Source: Micromonospora sp. WMMD980 (GTDB taxonomy: Bacteria; Actinomycetota; Actinomycetes; Mycobacteriales; Micromonosporaceae). Taken from it: a stretch of DNA of 64,000 bases. This document shows, in pieces, positions 40,172 to 47,973 of this stretch; positions within the stretch are counted from its first letter, which is position 1; each line of letters opens with the position of its first letter. The position numbers and the translations under genes are program-made. The notes below the pieces were generated by a model, which had not been told where the DNA came from, made no database searches, and saw nothing but the letters and a program-made list of their open reading frames with translations. The stretch is taken from assembly GCF_029626035.1 (NCBI RefSeq), contig NZ_JARUBE010000003.1:2356001-2420000 (forward strand), given 5' to 3'.

Positions 40172-40515
40172 CCGCCGACGCCGGTGAGCGTGCGGTCGGC
40201 GGGAGCCGGGGCGGGAGCGTCGAGCAGGCCGCGGCGGCGCGCCCAGCGCTCGAACAGCACGGTGGCGAACGGCGGCACGGCACTGGCCAGCGCCAGCCCG
40301 GTCTGCACCAGCGACCAGCGGCGGCGCCGGGCCACCACGAGGACCAGCAGCCCGTACGCCACGAAGAGCGCGCCGTGGATCGGGCCGAACACCTGCACGC
40401 CGATCTCGTCGCGCGGCGGCCCGTACTTGACCGCCATGCCGGCCAGCAGCGCCGCCCACGAGCACGCCTCGGCGATCGCCGCCACCACGAACGCCCGGAC
40501 CCAGCCGTCACGCAT
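40168..40515 (-). CDS. DUF3817 family membrane protein
   Basis: A 115-residue integral membrane protein: FVVAAIAEACSWAALLAGM, IHGALFVAYGLLVLVVA and LASAVPPFATVLFERWA are the spans and motifs of DUF3817 (YdzA-like), of unknown function. ATG 40515 has GGGGGAG 6 nt upstream. The gene is framed on both sides by inverted 51-nt repeats; its TAA stop is part of copy A. Confidence 0.88.
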   Translation of the reverse strand: MRDGWVRAFVVAAIAEACSWAALLAGMAVKYGPPRDEIGVQVFGPIHGALFVAYGLLVLVVARRRRWSLVQTGLALASAVPPFATVLFERWARRRGLLDAPAPAPADRTLTGVGG

Positions 40516-40574
40516 CCCGCACTCCCCCTGTCGCAGCCGGCGGCCATGGTAGCCGCCTCGGCTGTGGCCAGGTG

Positions 40575-40625
40575 TTAAAAGGGGGCCCCGCCTATGCAGG
40601 AGGCGTTAAGCGGGGGCCCCTCCTT
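40575..40625 (-). repeat. 51-nt GGGGCCCC/TTAA interspersed repeat, copy B
   Basis: Same element as copy A in the opposite orientation. The two together flank the DUF3817 gene as an inverted pair. Confidence 0.85.
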
Positions 40626-40660
40626 GACCCTCGAAGGGTGAGGGAAGGCGGTTCTGGGTA

Positions 40661-40687
40661 CAGGAAAGGTCCTTCGGGCCTTTCCTG
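40661..40687. promoter_or_regulatory. Hairpin upstream of the GCS2 gene
   Basis: CAGGAAAGGTCC and GGCCTTTCCTG form a 12-bp stem with one G-T pair around TTC, ending 53 nt before the ligase start. It may be a terminator for leftover upstream transcription or an mRNA leader structure. Confidence 0.45.
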
Positions 40688-40739
40688 ACCGGTGGCTTCG
40701 TGCCGGGTTGGGAGAACCAACGGTGACAAGGCGGTGACC

Positions 40740-42218
40740 ATGGGCGAGGATGTCGGCGCGCGCACCTTCAGCCGGGAGGATCGGGCCCGCTATCGCGAGA
40801 AGGTCCGGCGGTGCCTGGACGTCTTCGCCGAGATGCTGCGCGAGTCCCGGTTCGACGTGGAGCGGCCGATGACCGGGCTGGAGATCGAGCTCAACCTGGT
40901 CGACGACAACTTCGACCCGGCCATGCGCAACGCGGACGCGCTGGAGGCGATCGCCGACGAGGCGTTCCAGACCGAGCTGGGCCGGTTCAACGTGGAGATC
41001 AACGTGGCGCCGCGCCGGCTCGCCGGCACCGGCACCGCCCAGTTCGAGGAGCACGTCCGGGCCAGCCTCAACGCCGCCGAGCAGAAGGCCCGTACGGTCG
41101 GCGCGCACATGGTCATGATCGGCATCCTGCCGACGCTGCGCCCGGAGCACCTGACCGCCGAGACCCTCTCCACCAACCCCCGCTACGCGCTGCTCAACGA
41201 GCAGATCCTCGCCGCCCGCGGTGAGGACCTGCCGATCTCGATCAGCGGAGTGGAGCGGTTGGCCACCACCGCCGACAGCATCACGCCGGAGGCGGCGTGC
41301 ACCAGCACCCAGTTCCACCTCCAGGTCAGCCCGCCGCAGTTCGCCGACTACTGGAACGCCGCCCAGGCGGTCGCCGGCATCCAGGTGGCGCTCGGCGCGA
41401 ACTCGCCGCTGTTCTTCGGCCGGGAGTTGTGGCGGGAAACCCGCGTCCCGCTGTTCCAGCAGGCCACCGACACCCGGGCGGAGGAGATAAAAGCCCAGGG
41501 GGTACGCCCGCGGGTGTGGTTCGGTGAGCGCTGGATCACCTCGGTGTTCGACCTGTTCGAGGAGAACGTGCGCTACTTCCCGGCGCTGCTGCCGGTATGC
41601 GACCCGGAGGACCCGGCGGCCACGCTGGCCAGTGGCGGCGTGCCGAAGCTCGCCGAGCTGCGCCTGCACAACGGCACGATCTACCGCTGGAACCGCCCGG
41701 TCTACGACGTGCTGCGCGGCCGGCCGCACCTGCGGGTGGAGAACCGGGTGCTGCCGGCCGGCCCGACCGTGCTGGACACGGTGGCCAACGGCGCGTTCTA
41801 CTTCGGCCTGGTCCGGGCGCTGGCCGAGTCGGACCGTCCGCTCTGGTCGCAGATGTCGTTCAGCGCCGCCGAGGAGAACTTCACCGCCTGCTCCCGGCAC
41901 GGCATCGAGGCCCAGGTGTTCTGGCCGGCGTTGGGCTACCTGCCGGTGACCGAGCTGGTGCTGCGCCGGCTGCTGCCGCTGGCCCACCACGGGTTGGACC
42001 GGTGGGGCCTGGACCTGGCCGAGCGGGACCGGCTGCTCGGCATCATCGAGCAGCGCTGCCTGACCGGCCGCAACGGCGCGACCTGGCAGGTGGAGACGCT
42101 GCACCGGTTGGAGTCCGCCGACCACCTGGACCGGCCGGCGGCGCTGCGCGAGGTGGTCCGCCACTACGTCGACCTGATGCACAGCAACCGACCGGTGCAC
42201 GAGTGGCCGATCCCCTGA
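40740..42218 (+). CDS. GCS2-type glutamate-cysteine ligase family protein
   Basis: A 492-residue carboxylate-amine ligase: TGLEIELNLVDD near the N-terminus, RFNVEINVAPRRL, STQFHLQVSP and NSPLFFGRELWRETR. Family members make gamma-glutamylcysteine; in actinobacteria several act in ergothioneine or unknown pathways rather than glutathione. ATG 40740 is chosen over the in-frame ATG 40692, which would place the start in the leader hairpin region. It is a single gene, with a hairpin terminator after it. Confidence 0.88.
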   Translation: MGEDVGARTFSREDRARYREKVRRCLDVFAEMLRESRFDVERPMTGLEIELNLVDDNFDPAMRNADALEAIADEAFQTELGRFNVEINVAPRRLAGTGTAQFEEHVRASLNAAEQKARTVGAHMVMIGILPTLRPEHLTAETLSTNPRYALLNEQILAARGEDLPISISGVERLATTADSITPEAACTSTQFHLQVSPPQFADYWNAAQAVAGIQVALGANSPLFFGRELWRETRVPLFQQATDTRAEEIKAQGVRPRVWFGERWITSVFDLFEENVRYFPALLPVCDPEDPAATLASGGVPKLAELRLHNGTIYRWNRPVYDVLRGRPHLRVENRVLPAGPTVLDTVANGAFYFGLVRALAESDRPLWSQMSFSAAEENFTACSRHGIEAQVFWPALGYLPVTELVLRRLLPLAHHGLDRWGLDLAERDRLLGIIEQRCLTGRNGATWQVETLHRLESADHLDRPAALREVVRHYVDLMHSNRPVHEWPIP

Positions 42219-42232
42219 GCGGCATGCACGAC

Positions 42233-42261
42233 GTGGGCCGTACCCGGGGGTGACGGCCCAC
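42233..42261. terminator. Hairpin terminator between converging genes
   Basis: GTGGGCCGT (42233-42241) and ACGGCCCAC (42253-42261) with an 11-nt loop, between the GCS2 stop and the stop of the secreted repeat protein. Confidence 0.6.
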
Positions 42262-42275
42262 ATCGGCGATCGAGA

Positions 42276-42914
42276 TTACGGGGTCGCGCAGACGGCGTAG
42301 GACGTCAGGCTCCAGTTGCCGGCGAACGCGTCCTCCTCGTACGTGCCGGAGGTGACCGAGGTCGGCGCGGTGGCCGGCCCGCCGTTCGGCCGGAAGTCGT
42401 CTACCACCGCCTCACCGGTGGCGCCGTTCACCTCGTAGCCGGCGCCGGTGAGCACCTTGCCCGCCGGGCAGGGCGCGGCGACGCTGCGGAAGTCGTTCGA
42501 GTTGCTGGCGCCGGCCACCGAGGCCCGCACCAGCCCGGCGAGCGGGTTGGCGCAGATCGCGTACGCGGTGACGCTCCAGTTCCCGGCGAACGCGTCCGCC
42601 TCGTACGCCCCCACGGTGACCGAGGTGGGCGCGGTGGCCGGTCCACCGTTGGGCCGCAGGTCGTCCACGACCGCCTCGCCGGTGGCGCCGTTGAGTTCGT
42701 AGCCGGTGCCGGTGAGCACCTTGCCGGCCGGGCAGGTCGCGGTGACGGTGCGGTAGTCGTTGGAGTTGGTGGCGCTGACCGCGGAGATCCGCACCAGGCC
42801 GGGGACGGCGGCGGAGGCCGGGGTGGCGGGGGGGGCGACCACCACGACCGCGGCGGCGCCGCAGAGCGCGAGGGCGACCGCGGCGTGACGCCAGGATCCG
42901 GTGTGCTGGGACAT
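42276..42914 (-). CDS. Secreted protein with two tandem domains
   Basis: A 212-residue protein. Residues 1-36 are a Sec signal peptide (basic start, hydrophobic core VALALCGAAAVVVVAPP, then ATPASA-A cleavage). The mature part is two near-identical domains of about 85 residues: S-x2-S/T-NSND-[YF]R, CPAGKVLTG[TA]GYE, NGATGEAVVDD, RPNGGP and NW-S-[VL]-T-[AS]-YA-[IV]-CA, each with two cysteines probably disulfide-bonded. Function unknown. CAGGAG precedes ATG 42914. Confidence 0.82.
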   Translation of the reverse strand: MSQHTGSWRHAAVALALCGAAAVVVVAPPATPASAAVPGLVRISAVSATNSNDYRTVTATCPAGKVLTGTGYELNGATGEAVVDDLRPNGGPATAPTSVTVGAYEADAFAGNWSVTAYAICANPLAGLVRASVAGASNSNDFRSVAAPCPAGKVLTGAGYEVNGATGEAVVDDFRPNGGPATAPTSVTSGTYEEDAFAGNWSLTSYAVCATP

Positions 42915-43081
42915 GGTTTGCTCCTGTTCCTACCCGGCTGACGCCGGGCTGCCGATGTGACAGCCCTACGCTAAGTAACTCGCCGAACAGGGATTACCGC
43001 CGATCTGACCACGCTCGGTAGTCGATATGCCCTCCCTTACTGGGAATATCCGGCATACCATCCCCCGCGCGCGGCACCCCG

Positions 43082-43690
43082 TCAGCCGGAGACGGCGGTG
43101 AAGACGAGCGCGCCGGCGACGGCCAGCGGGAGCGCCACGGCCGCGGCGAGCAGCCGGGCGCGGACCGAACGGCCGACCAGTTCCAGCAGCAGCGCGGCGA
43201 GGACGAGGTCGATGGCGACGTTCCACCACGCCCCGGGATAGCCGGTGCGGGCCTTGCCGGCGAAGCGCAGCGCCTCCTCGAGGAAGACCGCCACCGGCAG
43301 CGCGGTAGCCACCACCTCACGCCACCCGGAGGTACGCGCCCAGACACCGGCGACGCCGAACACCACGCCCGCGAGCACGCCGGACGCCATCCAGAGCAGC
43401 GAGGTGGGTGCCGCGATCACGGCCAGGTCGTCGCCCTGGAGCAGCGTCGCCGCCAGGTAGTAGCTGGGCACGGCAACGACAAGCAGCACCGTGGCGGCCA
43501 CCGTCGCCCGCAGCGCGCCCGTCCGGGCCCACCAGCCGAGCGCGAACGCGGCGACCGCCCAGGTGGCGGTGGAGTTGCCGAGTTCGGCGAAGGGGTACGG
43601 CACCCACTTGATCCAGACGAAGTCGAGCACACCGAGCAGGAGACCGGCGACGGGGGCGACGAGCGCCAGGGTGCGAGGTGCGGGTGGCAT
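43082..43690 (-). CDS. DUF6518-like multi-pass membrane protein
   Basis: A 202-residue protein with about seven hydrophobic spans, starting APVAGLLLGVLDFVWIKW. Conserved polar positions in spans and FLEEALRF suggest the DUF6518 family (moderately sure). Function unknown. Two overlapping palindromes sit 8-34 nt before ATG 43690, so a repressor probably controls it. Confidence 0.7.
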   Translation of the reverse strand: MPPAPRTLALVAPVAGLLLGVLDFVWIKWVPYPFAELGNSTATWAVAAFALGWWARTGALRATVAATVLLVVAVPSYYLAATLLQGDDLAVIAAPTSLLWMASGVLAGVVFGVAGVWARTSGWREVVATALPVAVFLEEALRFAGKARTGYPGAWWNVAIDLVLAALLLELVGRSVRARLLAAAVALPLAVAGALVFTAVSG

Positions 43691-43697
43691 GACGGGA

Positions 43698-43724
43698 GCA
43701 TACTCAGTATGCGATCGCGTACTG
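43698..43724. promoter_or_regulatory. Overlapping palindromes, repressor operator candidate
   Basis: GCATACT-C-AGTATGC (43698-43712) is perfect and overlaps a second palindrome at 43705-43724 (CAGTA-T-GCGATCGC-G-TACTG, one mismatched pair). It is placed directly upstream of the DUF6518-like start, as TetR- or MarR-type operators often are. Confidence 0.6.
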
Positions 43725-43727
43725 CGG

Positions 43728-44375
43728 TCAGGCGGACGGGCAGCGCTCCCGCAGCGTGGACACGCCGGGCCCGCCGAGGTCGTCGCAGTAGTCGGCCCGT
43801 CCGGCCATTGCCATGGTCAGCGCCAGCGTGGTGCCACTGACCAGCGGGCCGGCCCCGGCGGCGAAGGGCCCGTCGGTCGCCTCCACCCGGAGCCCCGCGA
43901 TCGCGGTGCGCCCCGACACGGTGAAGTCCCGCCCGGCGAAGAAGCGGGCGACCGGCGTGACGGCCCCGACCGGCGGCGTACGGCCGAGGCCGAGCGGGCG
44001 GCGGATGTCCTGGGCATGCACGATCACCTCGCCGAGCCACGCCTCGGTCGGGCCGAACGTCGACGTGGTGCTGCCGATGACGCGCCGGAACCGGTCGAGG
44101 GTGTCCGCCGGGTCGGCGCCCCGGTGCTCGGCCAGGCGACGGTCGTTGTGCCGGTCGAAGTCGAACCGGGCGCTCAGAACGCTCGCCACCCACCGGACCC
44201 GGCCGACGCTGGCCGCCGCGGTCAGGTGGGCGACCACCTCCCGCACCGTCCACCGGCCACACAGCGACTGTCGCGCCCACTGTGCCGCGTCGAGCCCGGC
44301 CAGGTCGTCGGCGAGCGCGGCCCGTTCGGCGTGCGCGAGCGCCCACAGCTCGTCGCGGGACAAGGTGTCGGGCAT
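43728..44375 (-). CDS. Maleylpyruvate-isomerase-fold (mycothiol-dependent/DinB) protein
   Basis: A 215-residue protein with the MDMPI/DinB four-helix fold: LCGRWTVREVVAHLTAAA, a glutamate in the third helix and GEVIVHAQDIRRPLG supply the expected His-Glu-His metal site. Family members use mycothiol as cofactor, in keeping with an actinomycete. GGAGG 5 nt before ATG 44375 decides the start. Confidence 0.85.
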   Translation of the reverse strand: MPDTLSRDELWALAHAERAALADDLAGLDAAQWARQSLCGRWTVREVVAHLTAAASVGRVRWVASVLSARFDFDRHNDRRLAEHRGADPADTLDRFRRVIGSTTSTFGPTEAWLGEVIVHAQDIRRPLGLGRTPPVGAVTPVARFFAGRDFTVSGRTAIAGLRVEATDGPFAAGAGPLVSGTTLALTMAMAGRADYCDDLGGPGVSTLRERCPSA

Positions 44376-44446
44376 GGAAGCCTCCAGCAATTCGATCCGT
44401 CCCCGGATAGGACCGCGCCCCGACCCCGGACTCATCGGCGCACCGG

Positions 44447-45565
44447 TCAACGGGTGAGGCCGACCAGCGTCGCCAGGCGGGCCACGCCGGGTGGCGCCGG
44501 GTGACCCCGGGCGATCTCCGCCACGACGGTACGCGCCACCGGGCGCAACCTGACCTCGGCCGGCGCGACGCCATCCGCCTCCACCACCGCCCGGCCGGCT
44601 CCGCGCAGGTCACCCAGTTGGAGGTACGCCCGCGCGGCATCCAGCAGGTAGGCGCCCCGAAACTCGACCGGCAGCCGCCGCCACGCCTCCCGCCGGAGCA
44701 TGCGCTCGTGCCGGTACACGGCCTCGCCGCCGTCGCCCGACTTCGCCGCCGCCACCACGCGTGCCAGCTCGACGGCGGCCGGCCCGAAGCCGGCTGGGTG
44801 GGGCTCGTCACCAGCCTTGCGCCGCGCGGCCAACTCGGCGGCCCGATCCAACAACTCGCCAGCGCGGCGGGACTCGCCGCAGCCGGCAGCGGCGAGCGCG
44901 GCTTGAATCAGCAACGGCCCGTGCGCCGCACTCACCGGCGCGACGGCGGCCGTCACGGCCAGTGCCAACCGATCCTGGCCCAGCGCTCGCAGCGCCTCGC
45001 CCACCGACGCCACGGCCAACGCCGTCAGCATTGGATCGCCACCCGCCCCGGCCACCGCCCGGTCGGCGGCCAGCCACCCCAGGTCCGCCTCCCCCAGCTT
45101 GACCAGCACCGACGAGGCGGCCCGGAACACCTGAACCGGCAGTTCCGGCGCGGCACCGCGCATCCCTCGGGCCGAGTCGAGCAGCCCGGGCAGCAGGCGC
45201 ACCGTCTGCGCATAGTGGGCATGCTGGTAGGTCAGCCACGCGTGTGCCACCCGCCGACGTAACTCCTCGTGCGACAGCGCGTTGCGACCGCTGTCGTAAC
45301 TGGCGAGAGCCGCCCGAACCTCGTCGACCCCGTCCAACGTGCCCACCGACGGCGGGAACCGCTCGCCGAGCAGGACCGACGGCTCGACCCGCAGCACGTC
45401 GGCGATGTCCTGGATCACCGAGTAACGGTCCAGTCCACGCACCCCCCGCTCGACCTTGTCCACCCAGCTCTTCGACTTGCCGAGCCGGTCGGCGAGCATC
45501 TGCTGGGTCAGCCGGCGGCGCACCCGCCACCGGGCGACCCGCCGGCCGATCGGCTCACCGGTCAC
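44447..45565 (-). CDS. XRE-family helix-turn-helix regulator with TPR-like C-terminal part
   Basis: A 372-residue protein. HTH_3 domain about 8-65: RRLTQQMLADRLGKSKSWVDKV; then a long helical region rich in A and L (about 100-370) resembling tetratricopeptide repeats. GTG 45565 lies inside the last codons of a 54-residue upstream gene (11-nt overlap). Probably a transcription regulator with a protein- or peptide-sensing C-terminus. Divergent from a second regulator at 45943. Confidence 0.82.
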   Translation of the reverse strand: MTGEPIGRRVARWRVRRRLTQQMLADRLGKSKSWVDKVERGVRGLDRYSVIQDIADVLRVEPSVLLGERFPPSVGTLDGVDEVRAALASYDSGRNALSHEELRRRVAHAWLTYQHAHYAQTVRLLPGLLDSARGMRGAAPELPVQVFRAASSVLVKLGEADLGWLAADRAVAGAGGDPMLTALAVASVGEALRALGQDRLALAVTAAVAPVSAAHGPLLIQAALAAAGCGESRRAGELLDRAAELAARRKAGDEPHPAGFGPAAVELARVVAAAKSGDGGEAVYRHERMLRREAWRRLPVEFRGAYLLDAARAYLQLGDLRGAGRAVVEADGVAPAEVRLRPVARTVVAEIARGHPAPPGVARLATLVGLTR

Positions 45566-45719
45566 GCCGCCACCGCCGGTCCGGCACGGCCCGGGTGGTG
45601 TCCTCGATAGGTACGCGCTCCGCCTCGGCCTGCTCCAGCAGCCGCCGCTTCGCGGCCTCCCGTTCGGCCGCCTGGATCTGCTCACCCCGGCTCGGCTGTT
45701 CCTCACCTCGACCTCGCAT
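45555..45719 (-). CDS. Small charged protein, 54 aa, overlapping the XRE regulator
   Basis: MRGRGEEQPSRGEQIQAAER then a helical stretch rich in E, A and R, ending in a basic tail. ATG 45719 has GGAGG 5 nt upstream, a much better site than that of the downstream regulator. The two genes overlap by 11 nt, so translation of the regulator is probably coupled to it. No family recognised. Confidence 0.6.
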   Translation of the reverse strand: MRGRGEEQPSRGEQIQAAEREAAKRRLLEQAEAERVPIEDTTRAVPDRRWRRDR

Positions 45720-45942
45720 TGCCACCTCCGTCGACAGGCGACGGAGACCTCACGAAAGTCGGCGGCCGTCGCATCCAACGCCAGCGAAGTCGACTACCAG
45801 AACGCGGACCAGATGGTGTGCGATGGGCGGCGTTGCGCTACCCGGGCACAAGGTTGCGCACGGTTGCGCGGGACCGACAGCGACGGTATCAACCCATAGG
45901 TTGGTCACCTGTGGTAGTTGCTTGATTCCTGGAGGTACACCT

Positions 45943-47298
45943 ATGGTGCGGCCGGTCACCAATGCGGCACTCGAAGCGCTGCTGCATGCCGCCGGTTACC
46001 GCAATGCCCACGGAGCCTTGGCCCGCCAGCTCAACCATGCCGGTCGCCGGTACGGCACTTGGCGCTACGACGCCGCCAGCGTCTACTGGTGGCTGCGCGG
46101 GCGTCGCCCGAGCGACCTTGTCCAAGAGGTGATGGCCGGCACGATCGCCCGGAAACTCGGCCGGCCCGTCGCCGTCAGGGAGCTTGGATTCGCCGACGCC
46201 ACGCCAGCCCTGAACAGCGCCTACCCGACGTCTGCCCGGTCCGCGATCGATGCGGCGCAGCGACTCTGGGCAATTCTCGCCACGCGGCCCAATTCCCGAC
46301 CCGGCGAGGAGGTCGAGGGCGGTACCGCCCTCCAGGCCGCGATCGCCTGGCGGTACGACTTGCCCGACAAGACGGTCGCCAGCACGGGCCGCCAGCCCGT
46401 CACGACCGCCGACGTTGAGACGCTGCACGTACTCGCCGACCACTTCCTTGATCTTGATCGTCGTCATGGCGGCGGTTCCCACCAGGCCCGGGCACTCATG
46501 GCCGATCTCCTCGTGCGCCAGGTCACCCCCATGTTGGGAGGCACCTATACCGACGCGGTCGGGCACGACTTCATGCGGGCGGTCGCGACGCTCTCCGGCC
46601 AGCTCGCGTTCATGTGCTACGACGCCGGCGATCACGCCATCGCTCAGCATCACCTGATCATCGCGCTACGGCTTGCCAAGGCCACCGACGACCGGCTGCT
46701 CGGTGCCCACCTGCTTGCCAACCTCGCCACTCAGGCCATGTATCTCGGCCATGCACAGGACGCCGCCAGACTGGCCGAGGCAGCGATCGATGGTGCCGGT
46801 CGAGCACCTGCCACCGTGCGCGCCCGCCTCTATACGACGGCGGCCAGCGCGTACGGTCGATCGGGAGAAAAGCGTGCCTGCCAAAATGCGCTCGGTCGAG
46901 CCGAACGCGCAGTTGATCGCTCGCACTCAGCCGGCGAACCCCGATGGGTGGGATACTTCACCCCGGCCCACTTCGCTGGCGCCGCGCTCGGGTGCCTGGG
47001 CGACCTTCAGCTCTACCGGCAGGCGCTGCGGCATGCACCGGACGCGATCGCCCTCGCCCCGCAGAACACCCGGACTCGCGCACTGCACACCGCGCTCATC
47101 GCCACCACCCATGTCCGCGCGGGAGACCTCGACGCCGCTTGCAGCTGGGGCCGCGAGCTTGCGCACCATGCGCGAGACATCCATTCCGTTCGCGTGACAC
47201 GCCGGGTTCGAGAACTCGCCCGCTCCTTGGGCCGGCATCGGACAGTCCCCGAGGTCGAGGAAGTGCTTCTGACCATCAACGCCTCCCCGCCGCAATAG
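45943..47298 (+). CDS. TPR-containing regulatory protein with atypical N-terminal HTH
   Basis: A 451-residue protein. The N-terminus (LHAAGYRNAHGALARQLNHAG, then ASVYWWLRGRRPSD) looks like a divergent DNA-binding helix-turn-helix. Residues about 150-440 are helical repeats (AIAQHHLIIALRLAKATDD, LLGAHLLANLATQAMYLGHA) typical of TPR regulators of Streptomyces such as NsdA-like proteins. GGAGG 7 nt before ATG 45943. Codons are noticeably less GC3-biased than those of neighbours (many CTT, GAT, CAT), hinting at transfer. A Nudix gene follows after 40 nt. Confidence 0.78.
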   Translation: MVRPVTNAALEALLHAAGYRNAHGALARQLNHAGRRYGTWRYDAASVYWWLRGRRPSDLVQEVMAGTIARKLGRPVAVRELGFADATPALNSAYPTSARSAIDAAQRLWAILATRPNSRPGEEVEGGTALQAAIAWRYDLPDKTVASTGRQPVTTADVETLHVLADHFLDLDRRHGGGSHQARALMADLLVRQVTPMLGGTYTDAVGHDFMRAVATLSGQLAFMCYDAGDHAIAQHHLIIALRLAKATDDRLLGAHLLANLATQAMYLGHAQDAARLAEAAIDGAGRAPATVRARLYTTAASAYGRSGEKRACQNALGRAERAVDRSHSAGEPRWVGYFTPAHFAGAALGCLGDLQLYRQALRHAPDAIALAPQNTRTRALHTALIATTHVRAGDLDAACSWGRELAHHARDIHSVRVTRRVRELARSLGRHRTVPEVEEVLLTINASPPQ

Positions 47299-47338
47299 CG
47301 CCCCGCCACATCGATGCCCTTCGGCTACGGTCATCGGT

Positions 47339-47821
47339 GTGACCTGGACGGACCCCGCCATCTGGTACGCCGCTCTGCCCGCGTTTCACGCCGCCGCAGC
47401 CGCCCTCATCACCGATCCGGCCGGCAGGGTTCTCCTCGTCAAGCCCACCTACCGCGACCACTGGGCCTTCCCGGGCGGTTACGTCGAGGAAAGCGAATAT
47501 CCGCACCAGGCATGCGCCCGAGAAATGCGCGAGGAACTGGGCTTTACCCTGCCGGTCGGTGACCTGCTCGTCGTGGACTGGGCGCCTCCCAGCGGCAGCC
47601 GACCGCGCGCGATCATCAGTTTCACGTTCGACTGCGGCCGTCGGGCGAGCACGGATGGCATTTCCCTGCCAAGCCAGGAACTTGAAGATGTTGCCTTCTT
47701 CTCCCCCGACGAGGCCGAGGGCTACCTTCCCGACAACGTCGCTCCACGCGTCCAGGCGGCGTTGACCGCTCGCGCTCGGCACACCCCGGCATACCTCTCC
47801 CACGGCATACCACCGCAGTAG
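47339..47821 (+). CDS. Nudix hydrolase
   Basis: A 160-residue protein with a complete Nudix box (GGYVEE, then REMREELGF) at about 42-64; it hydrolyses a nucleoside diphosphate linked to another moiety, substrate unknown. GTG 47339, probably leaderless (TACGGT just upstream). Codon use is less GC-biased, as in the preceding gene; the pair may have arrived together. The 152 bp after it hold nothing assignable. Confidence 0.88.
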   Translation: MTWTDPAIWYAALPAFHAAAAALITDPAGRVLLVKPTYRDHWAFPGGYVEESEYPHQACAREMREELGFTLPVGDLLVVDWAPPSGSRPRAIISFTFDCGRRASTDGISLPSQELEDVAFFSPDEAEGYLPDNVAPRVQAALTARARHTPAYLSHGIPPQ

Positions 47822-47973
47822 CCGAGTGGCGCCACCGGCGAGTGATCGACCCCAGGAACTCGTCGCGGCGCGGCCGTCCGCCAGCAACACCTGCGCCTCC
47901 GGGCCGTCGGGCCGGTCCTCCGGGTGCAGCGGCCGCGCAGCCATGGTTGTTCCAACCGCGCCGCTGCGAGCGC

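Noticed and set aside
45900..47900. A complete integrative element around the Nudix gene
   Set aside because: No integrase, replication protein, tRNA or att duplication can be seen in the window.
47822..47973. A minus-strand frame beginning MAARPLHPEDRPDGPE before treZ
   Set aside because: It runs antisense through the Nudix gene and has no supported start or family; treated as gene-free.
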